Assembly: GCF_963666525.1 (NCBI RefSeq)
Contig: NZ_OY762905.1
Coordinates: 2,090,001 to 2,154,000 of the forward strand
Length of the DNA: 64,000 bases
Source of the DNA: an uncultured Cohaesibacter sp.
GTDB lineage: Bacteria; Pseudomonadota; Alphaproteobacteria; Rhizobiales; Cohaesibacteraceae
Direction of reading: 5' to 3'
Shown: positions 1 through 8,113 of the stretch, in pieces
How the letters are laid out: each line of letters opens with the position of its first letter
How positions within the stretch are numbered: position 1 is the stretch's first letter
Notes under the pieces: generated by a model
Told to the model about the DNA's origin: nothing
Database searches by the model: none
The model's input: the letters and a program-made list of their open reading frames with translations, nothing else
Translations under genes and position numbers: made by a program

Positions 1-334
1 CCAGCTGCTGAATGAGCGCGGCATTCCGATCAAGTCTGGGCAATCCCGAGATCGCCGACATCCGCATGCTGCCCCGTTTGCGGAAGACAAAGATCTGTCG
101 CGCACCGGTGAGCCTGCGCGTTTCATTGGCAATTAGAAAGGAAAGATCCTGCAGGCGAGAGACCCGGCGCGCTTCGGCCTCTAGGCCCAGCAATGCCTCC
201 AGAAAGGCCGCATGCTCATCCATGACGAGGGCCGCAGCCGTATTTTGGGCATCGGCATCCGGCCTGACGCTTGTCTCCGGCCGGTGCAACCGATCCGTAG
301 ATCTTCTGGACGAAAGAGGGCGCATCGACATCAT
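1..334 (-). CDS. GAF-like efflux-associated protein, N-terminal part (runs off window)
   Basis: An open frame continues without a stop from an ATGATG pair at 334 to the window edge, giving about 111 residues. It starts 4 nt after the stop of the upstream HlyD-like gene, so the two are probably translationally linked. The visible part is a charged N-terminus followed by alpha-helical sequence and a segment (around residues 70-95) that reads 'LTGARQIFVFRKRG', resembling the beginning of a GAF sensor domain. Alphaproteobacteria often place a GAF-containing adaptor directly after a short HlyD-like adaptor in efflux loci, which is the basis of the call. The remainder lies outside the window, so function is inferred from position only. 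Confidence 0.5.
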   Translation of the reverse strand, partial: MMSMRPLSSRRSTDRLHRPETSVRPDADAQNTAAALVMDEHAAFLEALLGLEAEARRVSRLQDLSFLIANETRRLTGARQIFVFRKRGSMRMSAISGLPRLDRNAALIQQL

Positions 335-338
335 CCCC

Positions 339-1115
339 CTACTCGAAACTGGCCGTCCCACTCATGCCCGGCAGGACATCGGATGGTTCGGCGGCAAAGG
401 CGGCGTAGAGCTTGACCGTCTGGGAAACGGAATCGACCGTTGCCCCGATCTGCGTGACACGCGCCGGATAGTGCTTCTGCGTTTCGTCGACGAAAAAGTC
501 GAACCCGACCCCTGCCTTCACCCATGTCAGCCACATCGAAGGGACGATCAGCTCCAGACTCGGAGCCTCTCTGGAGACGATCGAGATCAAGGGCTTGCCG
601 GGATTGGCGATTTCGTGTTCCTGCACAGAAAGCTGGGAAACCACCCCATCATAAGGGGCATGGATTTCACAGAAGCGGAGACGCGCAACAGCCGATTTGC
701 GATCAGCGCCAGCCCGGTCCGCTCGGGCCTGGGCGATATCGACCTTGTATTGGCTACCCGCATCCTGTCGGTAGAGATAGGTCGCACTCTTGAGAGCCAG
801 TTCCATTTCCCGCATGTAGGCTTCAGCCGCTTCGACTTCTGCAATCTGACGGCGGCAATCCAGACGGATCAACACGTCGCCCTTCGAAAAACGGTCGCCC
901 TCGATGCGGGGGGTTTCAATGACCCGGGCCATCATTTCCGACGATATGGCAGCATGATTGGCCGCCCGAATAACGCCACGAACCGGCAACTGGCGATCTG
1001 TCTGGCTTCCTTCAGATGCCAGCGGCGCCTGGGCGAGTGCCGCAGAAAGGCACAACACCAGCATGGTCAGAAAACCGGTCAGCCTGACCGAAAGTTTGCC
1101 AAGGCATGCTCTCAT
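339..1115 (-). CDS. HlyD/RND-type efflux periplasmic adaptor (membrane fusion protein)
   Basis: About 258 residues from ATG 1115; a GTG at 1130 would add five residues. An N-terminal signal peptide or anchor (hydrophobic stretch ending LSAALAQA) is followed by the barrel-sandwich fold of membrane fusion proteins: 'RGVIRAANHAAISSEM' and 'GDRFSKGDVLIRLD' form the first half-lipoyl motif, then a short helical hairpin (about residues 85-135), then 'IHAPYDGVVSQLSV', the second half-motif. A beta-barrel ends in 'LPGMSGTASFE'. Such proteins bridge an inner-membrane pump to an outer-membrane channel. It is shorter than typical RND adaptors (350-400 residues) and lacks the C-terminal membrane-proximal domain. 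No pump gene is visible; it may lie beyond the left edge. Confidence 0.8.
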   Translation of the reverse strand: MRACLGKLSVRLTGFLTMLVLCLSAALAQAPLASEGSQTDRQLPVRGVIRAANHAAISSEMMARVIETPRIEGDRFSKGDVLIRLDCRRQIAEVEAAEAYMREMELALKSATYLYRQDAGSQYKVDIAQARADRAGADRKSAVARLRFCEIHAPYDGVVSQLSVQEHEIANPGKPLISIVSREAPSLELIVPSMWLTWVKAGVGFDFFVDETQKHYPARVTQIGATVDSVSQTVKLYAAFAAEPSDVLPGMSGTASFE

Positions 1116-1328
1116 TTGCAGAAACGCCACCGTCTTTACTCACTTCATCAACTTGAAACCTGTCAAGTGTGAAAGGCCAAACACCCGCCTAGGCGGGATG
1201 CGGCTATAGCCGGGTTCTCACTTGATTAACCATATTCATATATCTGAAACAAACTTTAAAAATTGGATAAACGAAGCAGTAAATTCGCCCTTCTGCGACG
1301 AAAAGATCTCAAGATTTTCCCCAAAACA

Positions 1329-1358
1329 AAAGCCCCCTTGCGAACACAAGGGGGCTTT
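1329..1358 (-). terminator. Rho-independent terminator of pta
   Basis: A perfect 12-bp inverted repeat (AAAGCCCCCTTG / CAAGGGGGCTTT) with a 6-nt loop lies about 70 nt after the pta stop. Read leftward it is followed by a T-rich run (TTTGTTTT), as expected for intrinsic termination. Confidence 0.9.
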
Positions 1359-1426
1359 CCAGATTGGTCAGACTGCAACTGCAACGACAGCTTGCAACAA
1401 CAGCCAAAGCGTTATGCCTTGAGGCA

Positions 1427-3517
1427 TCAGGCCTTTTCGGCACCGGCCTGAATGGCGGTCAGGGCGATGGTGTAGACGATATCATCCACCAGAGCACCAC
1501 GCGACAGGTCGTTGACCGGCTTGCGCAGGCCCTGAAGCATCGGCCCAACGGACACAACGTCAGCAGACCGCTGCACAGCCTTGTAGGTGGTGTTGCCGGT
1601 GTTCAGATCCGGGAAGATGAACACGTTGGCATGACCATCGAGCGGGCTGCCCGGAGCCTTCTGGCGATTGACGCTTTCCACCGAGGCGGCGTCATACTGG
1701 ATCGGACCGTCGATGATGATGTCGGGACGCTTTTCCTTGACGATGGCAGTCGCTTCACGAACCTTGTCCACGTCGGCGCCAACACCGGAGGTACCGGTGG
1801 AGTAGGAGATCATGGCAACCTTCGGAATGATGCCGAATGCCTTGGCGGAATCGGCAGACTGCATGGCAACCTCGGCCAGCTGGGCTGCATCCGGATCCGG
1901 GTTGATGGCGCAGTCGCCATAAACCAGAACCTGATCCGGCATCAGCATGAAGAAGACCGACGACACAATGGAGTTGCCCGGAGCGGTCTTGATCAGCTGC
2001 AAGGCAGGACGAACGGTGGAGGCGGTGGTGTGAACCGCGCCGGAGACCAGCCCCTGCACGTCACCAACAGCCAGCATCATGGTGCCGAGCACCACATTGT
2101 CTTCCAGCTGGGCTTCAGCCTGCTCGGGAGTGAGGCCCTTCTTCTTGCGCAGCTCGCACATCGGCGCGATGTATTTCTCGCGAATGCTGTCCGGATCGAC
2201 GATTTCCAGCGTATCCGGCAAGGAGATGCCGTGGCTTTCGGAAACGGCCTTCACGTCAGCGGGTTTCGCCAGCAGCAGGCAGCGGGCGATTTTCTTCTCG
2301 GCGCAGATAACGGCAGCGCGCAGCGTGCGTGGTTCATCACCTTCCGGCAGAACAATGGTCGCACCGGCACGGCTGGCATCCTTGATCAGACGATGGCGGA
2401 ACATCGGAGGAGGCATGTGAACGGTGGCATCACCAGTGTCATCTAGACGCAGAACCGACAGATCGGTGTGATCGGCAGTGTGGTCCATAAGAACTTCCAT
2501 GCGCTGGTCGTCACCGAGCCGCACGCGACGGTCCATGGCCGCCAGACGGGTGGCCGCATCAAAGGTCTGTTCTTCGACTTCCAAGATGGTCAGATCGGAG
2601 AAGCGGGCGCTGAGGAACTCATCCAGCGATGAGGAAAGCGGTACGCCACAGGTCAGCATCAGACCGGCGATCGGCATGCCGGAGCTCTGGGCCAGAGCCG
2701 TCGTCATGATGACGTCGGAACGGTCGCCCGGAGTGACCACCAGAGTGCCTGGCTTGAACAGCTTGACCAGATGTTCCGGCGGGCGGGCAGCCACGACGAC
2801 ATCTTCCATGCGCGCGCTTTCCAGACCGCCCTTGTAACGGATCTTGCAGCCGAGCTCGGCCACGACGTCGGTCAGGCGCGGGGAATTCAGATGCTGGGTA
2901 ACCGGATAGGCGGCGATCACCGGGAAGTTGAGGTTGGCCTTCTCCAGCGCAATCTTGATGTCGCTGGCCAGAGCAACGTCCGGCAGGCGGCCGATCATGA
3001 CACCGGCAAGCGGGCGCACGGCGGTATTGACGCGAAGGGCAACGTCGCGAACGGCATCAACGATGGTGTCGACATCACCGGACTTTCCGGACAGAACGGC
3101 AATGACCTCGGCAGCAAGGCTGCGGCCCATCGCAACGTCCAGATCGCTGATCAGGTTGTGATCTTCAGCGGGAACCACACCTTCGACAACCACGATTTCA
3201 GCGTCGCCGCGGGCTTCTTCAACCAGCGCCACGATGTCTTCGAGCAGCGTGCTGATGTTGCCGGAGCGGATCTGGTCTTCGGCATGGGAAAGGGAAATCG
3301 GTTCCGGCACAGTCAGATTGCAAAGCGAACGGGCAAAATGCACCGAAATGTCTTCTTCGCCATCTTCCATGGTGGAATCGGCAACCGGTTTGGCAAATGC
3401 CACCGTGTGGCCAGCGCGCTGCAGGGCACGAACCAGTCCGAGCGCCGGAGTGGCAAGGCGGAAGGCATCCGTCGTCGGCGTCAGGAAGAGTGTGCGAGGT
3501 TTAGCAGGAGCGGTCAT
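1427..3517 (-). CDS. pta: Phosphate acetyltransferase
   Basis: Converts acetyl-CoA and phosphate to acetyl phosphate and CoA in the cytosol, the first step of acetate excretion (reversible for assimilation). The 696-residue length and architecture match the long (E. coli-type) enzyme: an N-terminal P-loop-derived dethiobiotin-synthetase-like domain, a central DRTGG domain (around residues 200-320), and a C-terminal PTA/PTB catalytic domain (from about residue 375) with 'PEGDEPRTLRAA' and 'SYSTGTSGVGADVDKV'. Start chosen at ATG 3517 because AAAGGA lies about 8 nt upstream; an upstream in-frame ATG at 3556 lacks a ribosome site. It stands alone, with no ackA or phosphoketolase beside it in the window. 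Confidence 0.95.
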   Translation of the reverse strand: MTAPAKPRTLFLTPTTDAFRLATPALGLVRALQRAGHTVAFAKPVADSTMEDGEEDISVHFARSLCNLTVPEPISLSHAEDQIRSGNISTLLEDIVALVEEARGDAEIVVVEGVVPAEDHNLISDLDVAMGRSLAAEVIAVLSGKSGDVDTIVDAVRDVALRVNTAVRPLAGVMIGRLPDVALASDIKIALEKANLNFPVIAAYPVTQHLNSPRLTDVVAELGCKIRYKGGLESARMEDVVVAARPPEHLVKLFKPGTLVVTPGDRSDVIMTTALAQSSGMPIAGLMLTCGVPLSSSLDEFLSARFSDLTILEVEEQTFDAATRLAAMDRRVRLGDDQRMEVLMDHTADHTDLSVLRLDDTGDATVHMPPPMFRHRLIKDASRAGATIVLPEGDEPRTLRAAVICAEKKIARCLLLAKPADVKAVSESHGISLPDTLEIVDPDSIREKYIAPMCELRKKKGLTPEQAEAQLEDNVVLGTMMLAVGDVQGLVSGAVHTTASTVRPALQLIKTAPGNSIVSSVFFMLMPDQVLVYGDCAINPDPDAAQLAEVAMQSADSAKAFGIIPKVAMISYSTGTSGVGADVDKVREATAIVKEKRPDIIIDGPIQYDAASVESVNRQKAPGSPLDGHANVFIFPDLNTGNTTYKAVQRSADVVSVGPMLQGLRKPVNDLSRGALVDDIVYTIALTAIQAGAEKA

Positions 3518-3556
3518 GAAGCTTCTGTCCTTTTGTTGTGGTGGCCTCGGCATCAT

Positions 3557-4399
3557 CGCGGCAACAATGAATGCACGGTCACCCTGAATGCTGCGCTCTC
3601 TTCAGGAGGAGATGAAGAAAGCTGCAGACCTTGGCGGTTATCGTCCTTGATATGGCACCGGACATGCCCGAAGGCAGATATCCTTTGCCCCGGCGTCATA
3701 TGTGCGATGCCGACCAGGCGGCATCCGGGCAATCGTTTAAAATGGCATGCACGTCGAAGGACCGCTCGCCGACACCCAGGGGTCACGACAAAGGCATCAC
3801 AAGAGTCCGAAAGTGGAACGTACGACTTAAGGCGATAGGCCAAGACGGGGCAGTCGTCAAGTGCCTTCTCCCCGGCGTCATCCTGCATTTTTCCAGCGAA
3901 AGCAGGATCTTGGCAGATTCTTCAAGGGCCTGTGGCGGACCATGGCGAGCAGCTACCCGATTTTCTCATGGCAGCTCCCCATCAAAGCATCGCATGGTGG
4001 TACAGAGACCACATTTACCCAGCCCGACAGAGCCAGCTCCGACGAGAGCAAAGGGTCGGGATCAGGCCTTTTGCTCTGCTATTCGAGAGCCCAAAGAACA
4101 CTGAGAAAACATTGGGTTATTTTGCATCGCACACAGCACGACCAGTCAGGCCACGATCAGCGATCAGGCCTTGGCACTCTTCCACCCCTAGAAAAAAGCC
4201 AAGAGAAAGGCCGATTTTCGAGCGAATTTCCAACATTTGACAATTTGCATGACCACTACGCGGTTATACGAAGACAAAATGCCGCTTAAAAAATTTGCTC
4301 TCGCAAAAGCACTTTTTAGTGAACAAATTCTGGATATCCCGCCTCATCGCCAGATGGCTCCAGTTGGCCCGCACCCTTGCATCGCAATGTGATGCAGAC
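3557..4399. other. Long intergenic region without a convincing gene
   Basis: About 840 nt upstream of pta and downstream of the M14 peptidase operon. Open frames of 100-160 codons exist on both strands (for example leftward 3553-3888 and rightward 3861-4289) but their translations are rich in Arg, Ser, His and Cys, have no ribosome sites and match no family I know. The pta promoter and leader must lie at its left end. Confidence 0.5.
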
Positions 4400-4426
4400 C
4401 GCGTGTGTCCTTTCAGAACACACGCG
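4400..4426 (-). terminator. Stem-loop after the oligopeptide/M14 operon
   Basis: A 9-bp perfect stem (CGCGTGTGT / ACACACGCG, 9-nt loop) lies about 70 nt downstream of the M14 gene. There is no strong T-run, so it may be a weak or Rho-assisted terminator. Confidence 0.55.
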
Positions 4427-4496
4427 CCAGCCGAACAGCCAGCCCCTCCGAGTGCGGGGCGGAGGGAGACACCCAGCAAGGATGTCTCGAACACGC

Positions 4497-6239
4497 TTAT
4501 TCCTCGGGAAAATCCATGGTCTGCCAGATGTCATAGGCCGCAAGCGCGGTGTTCATCTGGGCGGTGTGGCCCTGAATGAAATCATCCCCGTAGATGGACT
4601 CGTCGGGATACTCGGTGATCAGCGTGATCGGCACCCTGTGTCGGTCGTCGACAGAGATCATGACCGGGAAGCCGTTGACCACCGGCCACTCCGGCTTGCC
4701 CGCATGTTCGGTATAGAGGGCAATCTCGCGCGCATTGTAGTCAACCAGCTTGCGATTGACCGAAAGACGCTCGGTGATCTGCTCGATCAGGCTGTGCGCT
4801 TCCTTCTTCCAGCTCTCATGATGCCTGAGGATCAGGAAGAAGCCCTTGGGAAGGGTCCACATCTCGAAACCGCGTGGCACATAGCCGGTGAACGGGCGGG
4901 ACCACTCATGGGACGGATAGCCATGCAGGTTGACATGCAATTTGGCACCGCTGAGCCGCTCGGCCTCAAACCGGATCGCCGTCTCGAACGGAGCTTCCGC
5001 CGGGCGGTATTCGAGATCGCAGCCAAAGGCGGTGTAGCGGGCGGCATGGTGCATATGGTGCGGGTTGTCCTTGCGCAAACGCCAGCCAAGTTCGTAGCCA
5101 TCGGGGTTTTCGAGCGGCGAAATCGTGAAATGCGCATTGGGGCGCCTGGCCAGTTCCAGACCGCTTCGCATCGCACCGGCAGCCCCTGTCACCTCGTTGG
5201 CATGCTGACCGCCGCTGATCATCACCGGCCGCTCGGATCCCTTGTGATAGCGCGCCTCGACCAGACGACCGGCGCGGGACAGTGCGGCGAAGGGCTCGCC
5301 CGCGATGGTCGCCAGCTCGCGTCGAATGCGCGGGGCGGTAAAGGGCGTGGAGAGCGTTTCGACCGGCTCGGTGTCTTCAACTGCCGTTTCATCCACGGTC
5401 AACGGGCGGAGTTCCATCGTGACCGACAAGGCACCATCGCGCGTGCCCTTGAGGATTTCCGGCACGATCTGCCCCGGCATCAGGCCACGGTCGCCAACGG
5501 GACGGCCGGATTTCAGCTGGAACACTTCGAGCAGGGAGAAATAGAAATCCTCATGCAGGGCTTCCCTGAGGCTGATCATTGCATCAACCGGTTCCATCGA
5601 CAGGAACTCATCCTCTGATGGATGCAACACCGTGATGTTCAATTCCTCGAAATAGGGTTCCTCATGGCCCCAGTCATGCGCGACAATCGTCTGCATGGCA
5701 GCGGCAAACAGCTGCTCATAATCGGTGTCGAACTGGTCTTCAGAACCATCCGCCCAGCGCAGCCAGCCGGTGGGCGACAGGGCTGCTTCGCCAATGCAAT
5801 CCTTGTGCAGCTTGTTCGGAGCAAAGACCTTGCGGCTTTCCGTTCGCCCATCGTGCCAGCACAGCTCAAGCCCGTAGTTGAGATCCGTTCCCTTTGCCGA
5901 CGGCGTGAAGCTGACGGCAGCTGGCTTCAACAGCTCGGCCAGCGGGTAGGCTTCCAGCAGGAACCGATGCTCGGGCGCAGCTTCATGCACCGGATAGGTG
6001 ATGGCAACGCTCTTCAGCCCTTCGGTCTTGAGGTCTTCAAGGCAGGCATAGACCAGCGGCTTGTAGCTGCTGTGAACCCGAGCCGTGATGCCCATGGCCG
6101 CCAACTTGTTTTCCAACGCCAACCGCTCGGCCTTGTCGTCAAACAGCCACAGCTCCAGAACCTTGGCCTTGCGTGCTATGATCGTCTCCAGAATGGAATC
6201 GACGCTGCGGGGAAATGTCTTGTCAAGTAGAACGGTCAT
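4497..6239 (-). CDS. M14-family zinc carboxypeptidase-like protein
   Basis: 580 residues from ATG 6239, which overlaps the stop of the upstream permease by 4 nt (ATGA). The C-terminal half (about residues 310-560) is an M14 metallopeptidase domain: HxxE zinc motif at H346-A-N-E349, the third ligand candidate H439 within 'LHVNLHGYP', and candidate catalytic E543 in 'ITEYPDES'. The first roughly 300 residues are a separate alpha/beta region that I do not recognise. No signal peptide is visible, so it probably acts in the cytosol on peptides delivered by the co-transcribed transporter, by trimming or deamidating them. Substrate specificity cannot be read from the sequence. Confidence 0.8.
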   Translation of the reverse strand: MTVLLDKTFPRSVDSILETIIARKAKVLELWLFDDKAERLALENKLAAMGITARVHSSYKPLVYACLEDLKTEGLKSVAITYPVHEAAPEHRFLLEAYPLAELLKPAAVSFTPSAKGTDLNYGLELCWHDGRTESRKVFAPNKLHKDCIGEAALSPTGWLRWADGSEDQFDTDYEQLFAAAMQTIVAHDWGHEEPYFEELNITVLHPSEDEFLSMEPVDAMISLREALHEDFYFSLLEVFQLKSGRPVGDRGLMPGQIVPEILKGTRDGALSVTMELRPLTVDETAVEDTEPVETLSTPFTAPRIRRELATIAGEPFAALSRAGRLVEARYHKGSERPVMISGGQHANEVTGAAGAMRSGLELARRPNAHFTISPLENPDGYELGWRLRKDNPHHMHHAARYTAFGCDLEYRPAEAPFETAIRFEAERLSGAKLHVNLHGYPSHEWSRPFTGYVPRGFEMWTLPKGFFLILRHHESWKKEAHSLIEQITERLSVNRKLVDYNAREIALYTEHAGKPEWPVVNGFPVMISVDDRHRVPITLITEYPDESIYGDDFIQGHTAQMNTALAAYDIWQTMDFPEE

Positions 6240-7084
6240 ATCGAAGTCTTTCCGGTAGGATCCAGATGATCGCGCATCCAGTCGCCGAGCAGGTTGAGCC
6301 CCAGCACCGTGAGCATGATGGCGAGGCCGGGGAACACACTGACCCACCAGGCGGTTTGAAGATAGGAGCGGCCTTCCGCCAGCATCCCGCCCCAGGACGG
6401 AATGGTCGGATCAACCCCGAGGCCGAGGAAGGTGAGGCTGCTCTCGAGCAGAATGTTGTTGGCCACATTGAGCGTCATCAGCACGATGACCGGGCCTGTG
6501 AGGTTGGGCAGCAGGTGCTGCACGATGATCCGCCAGTCCTTGACGCCGATGGCGCGGGCCGCAAGGATGAATTCCCGGTCACGCAACGCCAGCACCTGCC
6601 CGCGTACCAGACGGGCATATTGCACCCACTGGGAAACGATCAGCAGGATGATCGTGTTGAGCAGGCTGCCGCCCAGAATGGCGATGAAGGTGATCGCCAG
6701 CAGGATGAACGGCAACGCCAGCTGGATGTCGACAAACCGCATCATCAGCATGTCGGTCACCCCGCGATAGAAGCCGGCGATCAGCCCGATGGTCACACCG
6801 AGTGTCACCGCCCCGATCACCGAAGTGATGCCGACCAGCAGCGAGATCCGCCCACCGGCAACGACCCGGGCCAGCACGTCACGCCCCAGCGGGTCGGACC
6901 CAAGCGGATGGATCGACTTGAGGAACGGAGGCGTCAGACGGGACATCAGGTCGATCCTGTCAAAGCCCTCGGGAAACAGCTGATGGGCGAAAAGCGCCGA
7001 CAGCACGATGAGCGTGATCAGAACGGCACCGACCACCAGTTCCATGCTCGGTCTGGCAAAGCGTTTTTTTCTGGTTTCTGCCAT
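6236..7084 (-). CDS. Oligopeptide/dipeptide ABC transporter permease (DppC/OppC-like)
   Basis: 282 residues with an N-terminal transmembrane segment, an OppC-type N-terminal region containing 'HPLGSDPLGRDVLARV', then five membrane helices and the EAA coupling loop 'AARAIGVKDWRIIVQHLLPNL' (around residue 170-190). The C-terminus 'GDWMRDHLDPT' is characteristic of the DppC/OppC family. It starts 5 nt after the DppB-like gene and overlaps the M14 gene, so the operon is tightly coupled. Forms a heterodimer with the preceding permease in the inner membrane. Confidence 0.92.
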   Translation of the reverse strand: MAETRKKRFARPSMELVVGAVLITLIVLSALFAHQLFPEGFDRIDLMSRLTPPFLKSIHPLGSDPLGRDVLARVVAGGRISLLVGITSVIGAVTLGVTIGLIAGFYRGVTDMLMMRFVDIQLALPFILLAITFIAILGGSLLNTIILLIVSQWVQYARLVRGQVLALRDREFILAARAIGVKDWRIIVQHLLPNLTGPVIVLMTLNVANNILLESSLTFLGLGVDPTIPSWGGMLAEGRSYLQTAWWVSVFPGLAIMLTVLGLNLLGDWMRDHLDPTGKTSI

Positions 7085-7089
7085 ACTCT

Positions 7090-8013
7090 CTACTCCGTCC
7101 GGATGCGCGGATCGACAAGGCCATAGATGATGTCAACGAGCAGGTTGACGATGATGATCAACAGCGACAGCACCATGATCGAAGCCTGGAGCACCGGATA
7201 GTCGCGTGCGCCAACGGCATCAAAGGCCAGCGTTCCCATGCCGGGCCAGTTGAACACACGCTCGATGACCACGATGCCGCCCAGAAGGCCGCCGAATTGC
7301 AGCCCCATGTAGGTGATCAGCGGAATGGCACAGTTGCGCAAGGCATGCTTGTAGAGCACCTTGGTTTCCGAAAGTCCCTTGGCGCGCGCGACCATGATAT
7401 ATTGCGAATTGAGGGTTTCGAGCATCGTTGTGCGCACCAGACGCACGTTGACGGCCATCAGGATGACCCCCATCGTCACCGCCGGCATGATATAGGACAG
7501 CCAGCCCGACATGCCGCTTGGCGGCAGGATGTTCCAGGTGATCGAGAAGACCAGCACCAGCATGATGGCCAGCCAGAAATTGGGAAAGGACAGCCCGACC
7601 AGCGAAATCACGCGGATCACCTGATCCAGCGCCTTGTTCTTGTGAACCGCAGCCGTGATCCCGAGCGGAATGGAAAAGGCGATGGAAATCAGCATCGACC
7701 AGAAGGCCAGCACCAGTGTCGAAGGCAGCGCCCCGCCGATCAGCACCGCAACCGAGGTACCGCCCAGAAAGCTGCGCCCGAAGTCAAAGGTCACCATGTC
7801 CTTGAGGAAGCCGAAATACTGCACGAAGAAAGGTTGGTTCACCCCCAGCGCCTCGCGAATGCGGACCAGATCGGCCTCGGTGATGCTGCCCGCCCCTTGC
7901 GTCAGCATGAGTGCCGGGTCTCCGGTCATGCGGATCGCATAGGACACCAGCAATGTGACGACGAGCGTTGCGAAAATCGCCTGAAGCAATCGTTTGACGA
8001 TAAAACCGGCCAT
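7090..8013 (-). CDS. Oligopeptide/dipeptide ABC transporter permease (DppB/OppB-like)
   Basis: 307 residues. The N-terminal helix followed by a periplasmic segment with 'TGDPALMLTQGAG' and the coupling loop 'VARAKGLSETKVLYKHALRNCAIP' are diagnostic of DppB/OppB permeases, as is the end 'VDIIYGLVDPRIR'. Six membrane segments are predicted by eye. It is the second-last transporter gene of a leftward operon (ATPase, binding protein, DppB, DppC, peptidase), separated from the binding-protein gene by a 100-nt gap holding a strong stem-loop. Confidence 0.92.
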   Translation of the reverse strand: MAGFIVKRLLQAIFATLVVTLLVSYAIRMTGDPALMLTQGAGSITEADLVRIREALGVNQPFFVQYFGFLKDMVTFDFGRSFLGGTSVAVLIGGALPSTLVLAFWSMLISIAFSIPLGITAAVHKNKALDQVIRVISLVGLSFPNFWLAIMLVLVFSITWNILPPSGMSGWLSYIMPAVTMGVILMAVNVRLVRTTMLETLNSQYIMVARAKGLSETKVLYKHALRNCAIPLITYMGLQFGGLLGGIVVIERVFNWPGMGTLAFDAVGARDYPVLQASIMVLSLLIIIVNLLVDIIYGLVDPRIRTE

Positions 8014-8060
8014 GCGACCGACCTCCGTTGCAGTCTAGTGTAGAGTTGGGAAGAGCTGCC

Positions 8061-8092
8061 GGTGAAGGGAAGGCATCAGCCTCCCCTTCACC
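8061..8092 (-). terminator. Intercistronic stem-loop between binding protein and permease
   Basis: Arms GGTGAAGGGAAGGC and GCCTCCCCTTCACC pair over 14 bp with one mismatch and a 4-nt loop, about 20 nt after the binding-protein stop. No T-run follows. In ABC operons such hairpins commonly stabilise or partially terminate the message so the binding protein is made in excess; that role here is inferred. Confidence 0.6.
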
Positions 8093-8113
8093 TGATCTTG
8101 TTGGCAACTCGGC

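Noticed and set aside
12-1172. 386-codon rightward open frame
   Set aside because: It lies opposite the HlyD-like and GAF-like genes; its translation is Arg/His-rich with no family features, while the opposite strand encodes recognisable adaptor motifs.
1364-2446. 360-codon rightward open frame
   Set aside because: Antisense to pta; Gly/His/Arg-rich translation typical of GC-rich shadow frames.
3553-3888. 111-codon leftward open frame as a gene
   Set aside because: Cys/Arg-rich translation, no ribosome site and overlap with the pta leader.
4377-5618. 413-codon rightward open frame
   Set aside because: Antisense to the M14 peptidase, whose zinc motif is clear.
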